The notes below the pieces were generated by a model. That model was given only the letters and a program-made list of their open reading frames with translations. It searched no databases and had not been told where the DNA came from. Both the position numbers and the translations under genes were made by a program. DNA of 64,000 bases, taken from NCBI GenBank assembly GCA_016719605.1, contig JADJYW010000001.1, positions 434,001 through 498,000 on the forward strand. The letters are read 5' to 3'. This document shows positions 53,037 to 62,560 of this stretch, piece by piece. The stretch comes from Lewinellaceae bacterium (GTDB taxonomy: Bacteria > Bacteroidota > Bacteroidia > Chitinophagales > Saprospiraceae). Each line of letters starts with the position of its first letter. The stretch's first letter is position 1.

Positions 53037-54114
53037 ATGAGAAAACAAGTACTTCCGCACAAACCTGTACCTATTCACTACGTCGTCTGGGAATCCATGC
53101 CCGGCGGCATGGAATCGTATGTCAGCCACTATACCAACCGGTTTTACGGGCAGCGGGAACTCTTTATTTTCAGCCTCCGGCCGAGCAAAAATGGTTTGGC
53201 TAAACAGCTCGACGACCATTTTGAACAAGGCTCCGACAACAACTGGGCCTGCTACTCCCGCTTTTTCCGCTATGCCCGCAAACACCGCCGCGACCTGTTT
53301 CACCTGATGAACGGCGGCCCGGTGGCTGCTGCTGCTGCTGCTGGCAGGCGTGCGCAATCCGGTTTACCACATCCACGGCACCAAATACTGGAAAACCCGC
53401 AAAGACAAATTCTTCCTGATGACCGCCTGGCGCATAGCCTCTCTGTTTTCGGTGCGCTTTGTGGCCAATTCGCAGTACAGTGCCAACATCTTTGAGCGCG
53501 ATGTACTGCCTATCCGACCCAAGGTGGTGTACAATGGTTTTGACCTGTCCCGGTTTTTGGAAAAACGCTGGCTGCGCGCCCGGTTGCGCCGCATGGCCTA
53601 TATCGGGCGGCTTGAGCATGGCAAGAATGTACACCTCGTGATCCGCCTGTTTGAAGAAATCGCTGCCGACAATCCCGAACTGGAGTTGCACATTGCCGGT
53701 ATCGGTCGCCTGGAGGCCGCGCTCCGGGAACAGGCGCGCCAAAGCCCTTTTGCCGAGCGTATTGTGTTCCACGGCTGGCTGGCAGATGTGGCCGGCTTTT
53801 ACCAGTCCATGGATTTGTTTGTGTTTCTCAGCGCATACGAGTCCTTTGGCAATGTACTGGCAGAGGCACTGCTCACCGGACTGCCCATCCTGACCAGTGA
53901 TGTCCCTGTTTTTGAAGAAATACACGGCGGCGAACCAGCCTTCTGCCTCGGTAACCCGGAAAACTACCCGGAAATCCGAAACAACCTCCTGCGTGCCATA
54001 GCCGATTACCCGGCGCTGGCGCAAAAAGCGCACGCTGCCGCCGAACGGCTCCAGAGCCTGTTCGATATGGAAATTCACCTGAAAGAAATCGAGCGCACCT
54101 ATGAAACAGCATAG
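53037..54114 (+). CDS. Family 4 glycosyltransferase (frame broken near 53325)
   Basis: GT-B enzyme split at a CTG/GCT microsatellite. The first frame gives VPIHYVVWESMPGGMESYVSHYTNRFY to LFHLMNGGPVA; the second continues VRNPVYHIHGTKYWKTRKDKFF, then MAYIGRLEHGKNVHLVIRLFEEI, LELHIAGIGRLEAALREQA, VFHGWLADVAGFYQSMDLFVFLSAYESFGNVLAEALLTGLPIL (donor-binding E-x7-E) to the stop at 54114. Adding one G (GTGGCG CTG...) at ~53327 restores ~359 residues with a Leu-rich linker. The last 14 bases overlap the deacetylase gene. Likely a surface glycan glycosyltransferase. Confidence 0.85.
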
Positions 54115-55261
54115 TCCACCCGTCCTTTATTTCCACTCCGTGGCGCCCCGCAAGTTCAATAACTGGGTGCTCAATTTCCTCACGATGGACCTGCGCCGGT
54201 TTGAGGAGCAAATGCGCTATTTCCAATCCAACGGGTACCACGGTATCTTCCTCGACGAGTGGCACGCCAACCGCCGGGGCGAAAAACCTGCCGACCCGAG
54301 TGCCCTGTGCATTACCTTCGACGACGGCCTGCTGGACAACTGGGTCTATGCCTTCCCCATGGCCAAAAAATACGGCATGAAGATCACACTCTTCGTGTGT
54401 CCCGAACTGATTGACCCGCGCGACATCGTTCGGCCCAACCTCGACGACGTGTGGGCGGGCCGCTGTGCGGCCTCCGACCTCGTGGGGCTGGGCAATCTCT
54501 CGTGGGCCGAACTGCGCCTCATGCAGGAATCCGGCTTCGCCGACGTGCAGTCGCACACCATGAGCCACGCCAAATACCCCGTTTCCGACCGGCTGCGCGG
54601 GTTTTACTACGGTGGCTTTTCGGGGTTTTATCCCATTCTGAATTCGTACAGTTTGGCGGAAAAGCCGCACTACATCCACGATACGGCCTTCGAGCAACGT
54701 ATCCCGTTTGGTACGCCTTTGTTTGAAGAAACCTCCGCGGTTATAGCCCAAAAACATACGATTTCCCCGGACTTTTTCCGGGAGGTAACGCGATTAGCCG
54801 ACAAGTACGACCTGGCCATACCGGCACACCGCCCGGTGTTTGAGGGCAATGCCCGGCGTATTTACGCGGATTACCAAAAATCCGGCAAACTCGTGACGGC
54901 CGTGGAATCCGACGCCGAATACGGCTCCCGTTTGCAGTACGAGATCGCTACATCTCGGCAAATCATCGAGGAAAAACTCGGCAAACCCGTGCGCTTCCTC
55001 TGCTGGCCCCACGGCGACAACAGCCACATCGCGCACCTCGTGGCCCGCGAAGCCGGATACTTAGCCACTACCGCCGGAAAAATGACAACCGAAACCGAGC
55101 GCCCCGACCGTATTCCGCGCATCGGCACCGACTGGGACATTAGCAAGTGGTGGATGCACCGCAAATTAGACTACAAACTTTCCAGCCACCACCACAAGCA
55201 GCCCTACTACACCCTTTGGCTGGCCAATGAATACAAAAACCGGATTCTAAAACGGAGCTGA
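54101..55261 (+). CDS. Polysaccharide deacetylase family protein
   Basis: 386 residues. NodB-type domain: VLYFHSVAPRKFNNW, then ALCITFDDGLLDNWVYAFPMAKKYGMKITLFVCPELIDP (catalytic Asp in T-F-D-D-G), metal-binding DVQSHTMSHAKYP (H-x3-H), and a late LCWPHGDNSHIAHLVAREAGY with the final His. Removes acetyl groups from amino sugars or acts on a related glycan. No signal peptide, so it may work on lipid-linked precursors in the cytoplasm. Overlaps the upstream glycosyltransferase by 14 bases and is one base from the next gene: an operon. Confidence 0.88.
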   Translation: MKQHSPPVLYFHSVAPRKFNNWVLNFLTMDLRRFEEQMRYFQSNGYHGIFLDEWHANRRGEKPADPSALCITFDDGLLDNWVYAFPMAKKYGMKITLFVCPELIDPRDIVRPNLDDVWAGRCAASDLVGLGNLSWAELRLMQESGFADVQSHTMSHAKYPVSDRLRGFYYGGFSGFYPILNSYSLAEKPHYIHDTAFEQRIPFGTPLFEETSAVIAQKHTISPDFFREVTRLADKYDLAIPAHRPVFEGNARRIYADYQKSGKLVTAVESDAEYGSRLQYEIATSRQIIEEKLGKPVRFLCWPHGDNSHIAHLVAREAGYLATTAGKMTTETERPDRIPRIGTDWDISKWWMHRKLDYKLSSHHHKQPYYTLWLANEYKNRILKRS

Positions 55262-55262
55262 T

Positions 55263-57049
55263 ATGTTCTTTTTTCTCAATCACCGATGCGCTTCCGATGC
55301 GCCTGCCGTACAGGTACGGGTGCTGGACGCGCCCAACCTGACCGCCCCTGCACCGCAGGTACTGTACATCAGCCCCGGCGTGCAGCGCCTGGAAACGCTG
55401 GAACTGCCCGGAGGCCGTCGCCTGCTGCTGCTGGGTGATCCGGTATTCGGCGACCGCGACCGCACGGCGGGACGTGTGACCGACTGGCACGGAGAACTGA
55501 ACCTGACGGCCTTGTTCAGCGAGGTGCGCGGGCACTACTACTGGTTTTTGTTACAAGACAACGCCTTCCGGTGCGGCTCCTCGTTCGGGGCTATTTTTCC
55601 CATCTACCACCAAACACGCGACGGACATACGCGCCTGAGTTCCCGGTCTTTTTTCTTAGCCACACAAACCGACCCGGGGCGCCTTGACCGACGCAACTTG
55701 CTGGAGCGCCTGCTCTTCAACTACCCGTTGTTTGGCACTACCTGGTGGAGCGGCATCAGCCTGCTCGGCACACACCGTTGGCTGACGCTGTCGGCCGAAG
55801 GCGCCAAAGAGGAGCGCGCGTTCGGGTTGGAAAATTACTTTGGGCACGGCTTTCACAGCAGCCGGGAAGCGCTGGACCAACTGACGGAAGTGTTCGAGGA
55901 CGAATGCCGGCTGTTTCTGCCCGACGAACCGTTTGCCATTTCCTTTACGGGCGGTTTCGACGGGCGCACCCTCGTGGCGGCAGCCCGCAAAACGGGTCGC
56001 GTGGATTTCATCACCTACAGTTTCGGCATGCCGGGCGAGTCGGACGTGACCTTTCCTGCCGCACAGGCCGAACAATTGGGTATCCGGTACTGGCCCATCA
56101 AATTGGATCCGGACTATGTGCACGACCACGCCCTGAAATCGGCGCTGGCATTTGTACAACTCTCGGAATACAACGGCAATTTTGGCCGCGCGCACTACCA
56201 CTACGCTGCGCAGGCGCTGGCGCAAAAAAAGAACTACATCCTGACCGGTAACTTCGGCAGCGAACTTTTCCGGGCCATGCACCAGCCGGGTGTGATGATG
56301 ACCGAGGCGCTCATCCGGGTGTTCGAAAGCCCCGACGCTTCGTGGAAGGACTACCTGCGCCAATCCGTGGGCCGGCAAGCCGCCGCTTTTTTTCGTACAG
56401 AAATGGATGCGCTGATCGCCGACCTGGAGCGCTTTCTGCGGGCGCGGTCGGATATGGATCGCAACCAGCAATTTTACTGCTTTGTCCTGGAGGAGATATT
56501 TCGCAAATATTTTGGCCCGGAATTGGTAATGCAAAGTCATCTGCTGCGCAACCGCACGCCCTACCTTTCCCTGCGTTTTTCGAGGCACTGAACAAGACGA
56601 TGTGGTCCGGCCTGCACGCGCGGCTGTTTGATAAACAAAAAAACCGCCGCATGAAAGGGCAGGTGTTTTATTCCGCCTTTTTGCAGCGCACCGACGAGCA
56701 GCTGTACCGCATGCCTACGAACAAAGGCTACAGTCCCGCCGATGTGCTGGAAGGCTGGCGGCACCCCTTGCTGCTGGCGCGGGTGGCTCGCCAAAAATTT
56801 CTGCGCCGCGAAACCGGCGATTCCAATGCGGTGGAAACGTACTTCCGAAAATACCAGCGCGATATCGCCCAGAGCATCCGGGCCGGCGAGCACCAGGTGC
56901 TGATGCAGTCGGGTATCGCCCAGCATATCGAAACAAGCGCCCCGTTGTCTCTTCCCCTCGAAAAAACCATTCATCTTTTCTCGGTTGCAGCCGGCTGGTC
57001 GGCAGCAGCCAAATCCGTTAAACCGCTTGCGCCATTCCAGACCGCATGA
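55263..57049 (+). CDS. Asparagine synthase-related protein without the N-terminal Cys (frame broken near 56573)
   Basis: The C-terminal synthase-like domain has FAISFTGGFDGRTLVAAARKTG (the PP-loop S-G-G-x-D-S appears as T-G-G-F-D-G), ITYSFGMPGESDVTFPAAQAEQLG and NYILTGNFGSELFRAMHQPGV. The N-terminal half resembles a class II amidotransferase fold but starts MFFFLNHRC, lacking the Cys-Gly nucleophile, so glutamine hydrolysis is not expected. At 56570-56575 CCC should be CCCC to read NRTPYLSPAFFEALNKTMW; the frame then runs to 57049 (~595 residues). Such proteins often form amides or N-linked modifications in glycan or lasso-peptide pathways. It overlaps the next gene by four bases. Confidence 0.82.
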
Positions 57050-58233
57050 ATTTTTCAATCTTCTACCAACAACCCGACGCCACTTTTTGGGAGCGTTACA
57101 CCCGGCTTTGGCAGAACAGCCAACACCGGTCGCCTTTTCAGTCGCCGCACATTTTGCAGTACTACGCGCACCGCAACGTGGGCAATGTAGCCGTTTTTCA
57201 GTGCGAACGCGGCGGCGAATTGCTCGGCGCCGCCTTGTTCAAGCGTGAAAAAGACCACTACAGTTTTCTCAGCGATCTGAAGACCGATGCTAATTTTTTC
57301 ATGTTGCACCGCGATTGCACCCCGGAGGAGACGCGCTGTTATTTTGAAAAACTGCTCGAAACCGTCCGAAAAGAGAACTGGGCGCTTATGCTCAACCACA
57401 AACCGGCATGGGCCGGATACATGGACGAATTTGAGACGGCCATAAAAAGCAGCCCGATGTACACCATGACCCTGAACTATTCGGTGTGCCCTATTGCCGA
57501 AGCCGACAGGCCCGAGGAATTGTTCAAAGAGGTGAGCGCTTCGCGCAATACCCGGTACAAACTGAACAAATTCGTCAAGCAGGAGAATGGCCATTTTGAG
57601 GTACTGACCGACGATTCGGATATGGATCAGTGGGCGGAAGATTTTTGCCGGGCACACATCCTGCGCTGGGCGCCCACGCCCACGCCGTCGGCATACCGCG
57701 ACCCGGCGCGGCGGGAGTTTTTGAAAAACTGCCTGTGTGCCTGGCAAGCCGACGGGGTACTTGTGCGCTTTGCACTGCGCACCGACAACGGGCGCATCGG
57801 ACTCATGGCTGGGTTGCGGGAGGAGGATACGCTCATTTACCATACGCCTACGTTTCATCCGGACTATTCCCATGTGAGTCCGGGGCGTGTTTTGATTTAC
57901 TATATCACCCAGTGGATGGCCGAAAGGGGGCTTCGTCGCCTCGATTTTGGCGACGGCAACGAACCCTACAAGTACTATGTGGCCTCCAAGGATCAGGTGC
58001 TGCGCCGGGTGTTTATTTCTCGAAAATCCAACCTGCCTTTTATTGTAAAAACCCGGTTCATCAAGACCATTCGGGAAATCCCGGGTATTTACCAGATGTA
58101 CCAAAACAAACTCAAGCCGCTGTACCGGAACCTGAAATGGAAGGTTTCTACCTTCTTTTCTTCCGCTTTTTGCTTCAAATGCGCGGATGCTTTTTTTACA
58201 GATGCCCAATTGGTGCTGGCATTGGCCGGCTAA
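57046..58233 (+). CDS. FemAB/GNAT-like acyltransferase, paralogue 1
   Basis: 395 residues, ATGA overlap with the upstream gene. N-terminal SPFQSPHILQYYAHRNVGNVAVFQ and LLGAALFKREKDHYSFLSDLKTDANFF; C-terminal acyltransferase half with VRFALRTDNGRIGLMAGL, YHTPTFHPDYSHVSPGRVLIYYITQWMAERGLRRLDFGDGNEPYKY. The last block (R-x-L-D-F-G-x-G-x-E-x-Y-K) is the hallmark of the CelD/BioF2-like acetyltransferase family of glycan loci. It transfers an acyl or aminoacyl group onto a sugar. Paralogue 2 (59099) is ~45% similar by eye, separated only by a methyltransferase gene. Confidence 0.85.
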   Translation: MNFSIFYQQPDATFWERYTRLWQNSQHRSPFQSPHILQYYAHRNVGNVAVFQCERGGELLGAALFKREKDHYSFLSDLKTDANFFMLHRDCTPEETRCYFEKLLETVRKENWALMLNHKPAWAGYMDEFETAIKSSPMYTMTLNYSVCPIAEADRPEELFKEVSASRNTRYKLNKFVKQENGHFEVLTDDSDMDQWAEDFCRAHILRWAPTPTPSAYRDPARREFLKNCLCAWQADGVLVRFALRTDNGRIGLMAGLREEDTLIYHTPTFHPDYSHVSPGRVLIYYITQWMAERGLRRLDFGDGNEPYKYYVASKDQVLRRVFISRKSNLPFIVKTRFIKTIREIPGIYQMYQNKLKPLYRNLKWKVSTFFSSAFCFKCADAFFTDAQLVLALAG

Positions 58234-58251
58234 TCAGAAAATCGAATCAAT

Positions 58252-59028
58252 ATGAACACAATAGACGCTGCCAAAGACAAACAAGTCTGGAACTCCGCCA
58301 AGGTGATCAACACATATGCTTCGGTGGAAAACCTTCAAAAACCCGAGCAGACCATCCTGGACCTGCTACGCGACCGTCTGCCGCATGCACGCATGCTTGA
58401 TCTCGGTATTGGCGGCGGGCGCACCACGGTGCATTTCGAGCCACTGGTGTACGAATACCTCGGTTCCGACTATGCCGAAAATATGGTGGACGCCTGCATC
58501 AAGCGTTTCCCGAATGTCGGTGCGCGTACGCGTTTTGAGGTTATTGACGCCACGAACATGGCCGGTGTGCCGAACGGCTACTATGATCTGATTTGGTTTA
58601 GTTTCAACAGTATAGACTGCGTTGCGCCCGAAGATCGCGACAAGGTGTTTCAGGAAGCGTTGCGCGTGGGCAAGCCCGGTGGGCATTTCGTTTTTTCCAG
58701 CCACAACCTACGCTACCTCCAAACTATGTATCGGCTCAAGTGGTACAAGCGGGTCAATGAACTGTTGTACCAGTTTTACCGCACGGCCATGCTGCTGTAC
58801 TACAACGGTTTGCCTGGCAAATATGATCAAGCGGATTATGCCGTGATCCGAAACGGAATTGAGCATTTTTCGCTCAATATCTATTATGCCAAGCCGGAAC
58901 AACAGGTCCGGCATTTGGAGAAAATGGGATTCCGCAGCATCCGCGCATTTTCTTACAAAACCGGGTTGGAAATCCCGCTTACCCAGTTGCATCTGGTGAC
59001 CGGGGATGCGTGGATACACTATATGTGA
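58252..59028 (+). CDS. Class I SAM-dependent methyltransferase
   Basis: 258 residues. The SAM-binding motif I is MLDLGIGGGRTTVHF, with the acidic motif II in YLGSDYAENMVDACI and FEVIDATNM, motif III near YDLIWFSFNSIDCVAPEDR and VGKPGGHFVFSSHNL. Soluble Rossmann fold. It sits between the two acyltransferase paralogues in the polysaccharide locus, so it may methylate a sugar or amino-sugar precursor. Clean ATG at 58252, 18 bases after the previous stop. Confidence 0.9.
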   Translation: MNTIDAAKDKQVWNSAKVINTYASVENLQKPEQTILDLLRDRLPHARMLDLGIGGGRTTVHFEPLVYEYLGSDYAENMVDACIKRFPNVGARTRFEVIDATNMAGVPNGYYDLIWFSFNSIDCVAPEDRDKVFQEALRVGKPGGHFVFSSHNLRYLQTMYRLKWYKRVNELLYQFYRTAMLLYYNGLPGKYDQADYAVIRNGIEHFSLNIYYAKPEQQVRHLEKMGFRSIRAFSYKTGLEIPLTQLHLVTGDAWIHYM

Positions 59029-59098
59029 AATATAGGCATAAGTGTTGCGAGGCAGTTTTTTTAATCGGAAGTATATGACAATCTAAATTTGAAAAAGT

Positions 59099-60210
59099 AT
59101 GGCAATCAATTGCGTCATTACCTATGGAATGCCGGGGGAGGACTTTTGGGATCAATTCGCCACGCTTTGGCGAAACAGCGCGGATCGCTCACCTTTCAAG
59201 TCACCCCATATCCTGCGCTATTTTGCCGATCAGGTACAAAATCATCTTGTTGTTTTTCAGTTTTTTAAGGACAACGACCTGTTTGGTGTCATTTTGCTGA
59301 AAGAAAACAAGGGGACTTACACATTTCTTAGCGACCTGAAAACCGATGTGAATTTTTTCGTGCTGGACCGGCGCTGTACGCCGGAGGACGAACGCCAGTT
59401 CTTTGAGTATTTTCTACAAACCACCAAGCGCGAAAAATGGTCGCTGACGCTCAATAACCAGCCCTCATGGGCTGGTTATATGCCTGCTTTGGAGGCTGCC
59501 GGCCAGGCAAGCGGTTTGTTTTGGCTCAATTTTGCGTACTCCGTGTGCCCGGTAATCGAGGCTGAAAGTCCGGAGGCGCTTTTTGAGCGTGTGCGAAACA
59601 CCAATAAGTTCCGCTACTACGCCAACCGTCTTACAAAATGCCGGACACTGTTTTTGAAGTATTTCGGGACGATACAGACCTGGAGCAATGGGTGCAGGCA
59701 TATTGCAACGCGCACATCTGGCGCTGGGCCGATACGCCTACTCCTTCGAGTTTCCGGGATTCCGAACGTCAGGAATTTTTTCTCGGCTGCCTGCGTGCCT
59801 GGAATCAGGACGGGGTATTGGTGCGCTTCTCTATCAAAAATGCCACGGGCAGAATCGGTCTTGTAGTCGGTTTGCTGGAGGAAAATTCTCTGGTGTTTCA
59901 CGCCACCACCTTCGATCCGGAGTATAGCAAGTACAGCCCGGGCAAGGCGCTGATTTACTACATCGCATCGTGGATGATGGAACAGAAAATGCGTATCCTC
60001 GATTTCGGCGACGGCAACGAAGCGTACAAATACGAAGTAGCCGATCAGGAGCGCGTCCTCAACCGTATATTTGTATGCGGGAAAACGCAATTCAATTTTA
60101 TCGCCAGAACCAAATTGATCCAGTTTGTAAAAGAGCACCCGAATATGTACAACTGGTACCAAAATGAACTGAAACCATGGACTGCGAAGGCCAAAGCAAT
60201 GTTAAACTAA
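59099..60210 (+). CDS. FemAB/GNAT-like acyltransferase, paralogue 2 (frame broken near 59637)
   Basis: The first frame gives SPFKSPHILRYFADQVQNHLVVFQ and DLFGVILLKENKGTYTFLSDLKTDVNFF to NRLTK. The second gives MPDTVFEVFRDDTDLEQWVQAYCNAHIWRWADTPTPSSFRD and MRILDFGDGNEAYKYEVADQE to 60210. Adding one A at 59634-59637 (AAAA to AAAAA) joins them as NRLTKMPDTVFEV, aligning with paralogue 1 (NKFVKQENGHFEV). The repaired length of ~370 residues matches. Same predicted activity as paralogue 1; the pair looks like a tandem duplication with the methyltransferase gene between them. Confidence 0.85.
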
Positions 60211-60268
60211 CCAACCAGAAACCCGCTCACCAGAAACCCGCTCCAACCAGAAACCTTCCAACCGATTA
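60208..60268. repeat. CCAACCAGAAACC-type repeat before the ATP-grasp gene
   Basis: Four units of (C)CAACCAGAAACC(TTCC) between the stop of paralogue 2 and the ATG at 60272. Confidence 0.85.
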
Positions 60269-60271
60269 ATT

Positions 60272-61348
60272 ATGCAAAAACTGCGACTCGCTATCCTGCA
60301 AAATGAAGTCCCCGACGACCACCTGCTCTGGGAGCACGCTTGCGCCGAACGCGCCGACCTTCTGGAGTGGGAAGTGGTGGACATCACCCGCGCCGACTGG
60401 CTCCAGCGTATGCGTGCCGGCAACTTCGACGCTATGCTGGCCACGCCGCCGGGCTGGAGCACCCCGTTCCGAATTCAGTTTGACGAGCGCATTACCACCC
60501 TGCACACAGTACTCGGCATCCCGATTTACCCTTCCTTCGAGGAAATTCAGGTGTACGAAAACAAAAAATACTTAGCCTACTGGTTGGAGGCCAACAGCAT
60601 CCCGCACCCGAAAACCGAGACGCTGTACTACGCAGACGAGGCGCTGGCATTTGTGGAAAAATCACCCCTGCCCCTCGTGGGCAAAACCAGTATCGGCGGC
60701 GGCGGCAGCGGGGTCACCATCCTGAAAACCCGGGAAGCCGCTGTGGAGTACGTCAAAAACACCTTCTCCGGCAAAGGCACCTCACTGGATGTAGGCCCCA
60801 AATGGCGCAAAAAAGGCTTCATCAAACGCGTATTTCAGAAACTGCTCCACCCCGCGGAATTCCGTTTGAAACTCCAGCAGTACAAATTCCAGCGCTCCGA
60901 GGTGCAGAAGGATTATGTCATCCTGCAGGAGTTTATCCCCCACGATTTCGAGTGGCGGGTGGTGCGCATCGGCGAGTCGTTTTTTGCCCACAAAAAACTC
61001 GTGAAAGGCGACAAAGCCAGCGGCAGCCTGCTCAAAGGCTACGAAAATCCGCCGTTTGAACTCCTTGATTTTGTAGAAGAAATCACCGACCGCCGTGGCT
61101 TCCTGTCCCAGGCAGTGGACCTGTTTGAAGGGCCGGGCGGCCAATACTTAGTGAACGAAATGCAGTGTATTTTCGGCCAGTCCGATCCCTACCAGATGCT
61201 GGTGGACGGCCGGCCCGGGCGCTACCGCCGCATCGGCGGAGCATGGGTTTTTGAGGCGGGCGACTTCAACCGCATCGAGTGTTTCGCCTTGCGGGTGGAG
61301 CACGTCATCGAAATCCTGACCGAAAAACACGCGGAAATGCACGCCTGA
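60272..61348 (+). CDS. ATP-grasp family ligase
   Basis: 358 residues. N-terminal pre-ATP-grasp region (LRLAILQNEVPDDHLLWEHACAERADLLEWEVVDI), then NKKYLAYWLEANSIPHPKTETLYY, the ATP-binding Lys and glycine loop PLPLVGKTSIGGGGSGVTILK, VILQEFIPHDFEWRVVRIGESFFAHKKL, and the metal site GGQYLVNEMQCIFGQSD (E-x-N type). Forms C-N bonds such as amino-acid-to-sugar or peptide links. Its place beside acyltransferases and asparagine-synthase-type proteins suggests that the surface glycan of this locus carries an amide-linked amino acid; this is inference. Confidence 0.82.
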   Translation: MQKLRLAILQNEVPDDHLLWEHACAERADLLEWEVVDITRADWLQRMRAGNFDAMLATPPGWSTPFRIQFDERITTLHTVLGIPIYPSFEEIQVYENKKYLAYWLEANSIPHPKTETLYYADEALAFVEKSPLPLVGKTSIGGGGSGVTILKTREAAVEYVKNTFSGKGTSLDVGPKWRKKGFIKRVFQKLLHPAEFRLKLQQYKFQRSEVQKDYVILQEFIPHDFEWRVVRIGESFFAHKKLVKGDKASGSLLKGYENPPFELLDFVEEITDRRGFLSQAVDLFEGPGGQYLVNEMQCIFGQSDPYQMLVDGRPGRYRRIGGAWVFEAGDFNRIECFALRVEHVIEILTEKHAEMHA

Positions 61349-61363
61349 TAATCCGGAATAAAC

Positions 61364-62365
61364 ATGTCGAGCCAGCACGCAACACTCAAAACTCAAAACC
61401 CAAAACGGAGCATCCTTTTCGTATTCAGCGGCAACTCCAAACAGTTTCCGGTATCGCCGTTTACCCAGGCACAGGCTGATTCGCTCCGCGCCCGCGGCAT
61501 GGAGGTGGACTATTTCCCGATACAGGGAAAGGGCATGAAAAACTACCTGAAAAACATCGTGCCTTTGCGTGATCACCTGAAAATCAGGCACTACGACCTC
61601 ATCCATGCGCACTACTCGCTGTGCGGCTGGGTGGCGGTATTGGCGGCGCTCGGGCGCGTACCTGTGGTGGTGTCGCTCATGGGCGACGACGCGCAGGGCA
61701 CCTTCACCGGCAAAGGCCGGATCGAGTGGAAAAGCCGGGTTCCAATCCTGATGACCCGGTTGTTGCAGCCGTTTGTGCGGGCGGTTATTTCCAAAGCCCC
61801 TGATCTGGCGAAGGTCGTTTGGCGGAAAAATATCTCGCACGTTATCCCCAACGGCGTTCGGCTCGACCAGTTCCAACTCGTGCCCGGCGGTTGCCGCGAA
61901 GCGTTGGGTCTGGAAGCCGACAAAAAATATGTGCTTCCTCTCGGCAACCCGACAGATTCCAATAAAAATATAACCCTCGTGCGGGATGCGGTACGGTTGT
62001 TGGATAGCCCGGATGTGGTATTGCTCAACCCGTATCCCGTGACCCACGACAAGGTGGTACAATACCTCAACTCCGTGGATGTGCTTGCGCTTTGTTCGTT
62101 CGGAGAAGGCTCGCCGAACGTGGTGAAAGAAGCCATGACCTGCAACTGCCCCGTAGTCGTTACCCCCGCCGGCGATGCCGCCTGGGTGGTAGGCGATACG
62201 CCGGGCTGCCAGGTTGCGACCTACGAGCCGGCGGATTTTGCGGAAAAACTGCGCCTGGCGTTGCATTTTTCCGGCCGTACCCGGGGCCGCGAACGGATTG
62301 TAGAACTGGGGCTGGACTCGGAGGCGGTGGCGGCGCGGATAGAGGGGGTGTATCGAAAGGTTTGA
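61364..62365 (+). CDS. Family 4 glycosyltransferase
   Basis: 333 residues. The start (SSQHATLKTQNPKRS) is derived from an AAACTC-type repeat; homology begins at ILFVFSGNSKQFPVSPFTQAQADSL. GT-B fold: YDLIHAHYSLCGWVAVLAAL, VVVSLMGDDAQG, ISHVIPNGVRLDQF, KYVLPLGNPTDSNKN, VDVLALCSFGEGSPNVVKEAMTCNCPVVVTPAGDAAWV (donor-site E-x7-E). The stop (TGA, 62363-62365) lies inside the next repeat array. Part of the surface-polysaccharide operon. Confidence 0.88.
   Translation: MSSQHATLKTQNPKRSILFVFSGNSKQFPVSPFTQAQADSLRARGMEVDYFPIQGKGMKNYLKNIVPLRDHLKIRHYDLIHAHYSLCGWVAVLAALGRVPVVVSLMGDDAQGTFTGKGRIEWKSRVPILMTRLLQPFVRAVISKAPDLAKVVWRKNISHVIPNGVRLDQFQLVPGGCREALGLEADKKYVLPLGNPTDSNKNITLVRDAVRLLDSPDVVLLNPYPVTHDKVVQYLNSVDVLALCSFGEGSPNVVKEAMTCNCPVVVTPAGDAAWVVGDTPGCQVATYEPADFAEKLRLALHFSGRTRGRERIVELGLDSEAVAARIEGVYRKV
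61378..61408. repeat. AAACTC-type repeat at the glycosyltransferase start
   Basis: CACTCAAAACTCAAAACCCA encodes TLKTQNPK at residues ~7-14 of the glycosyltransferase. Confidence 0.75.
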
Positions 62366-62530
62366 GGGTTTGAAGGTTTCTGGTTGGAGGGTTGGAAGGT
62401 TTCTGGGTTTCTGGTTGCAGGGTTTCTGGTCCCAACAAGAAACCCTCCAACCAGAAACCCTCCAACCCTCCAACCAGAAACCCTCCAACCAGAAACCTTC
62501 CAACCCTCCAACCAGAAACCTTCAAACCTA
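62362..62530. repeat. Large GGTTTCTGG / CCAGAAACC inverted array
   Basis: Forward units (62362-62430) face reverse units (62438-62530) across GGTCCCAACAAGAAACC. It can fold into a stem of more than 50 bp between the glycosyltransferase and asnB. It contains the glycosyltransferase stop codon and is the largest array of this family in the window. Confidence 0.9.
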
Positions 62531-62560
62531 ATTGACTTAATCGAATCAATCTAAAATCTA

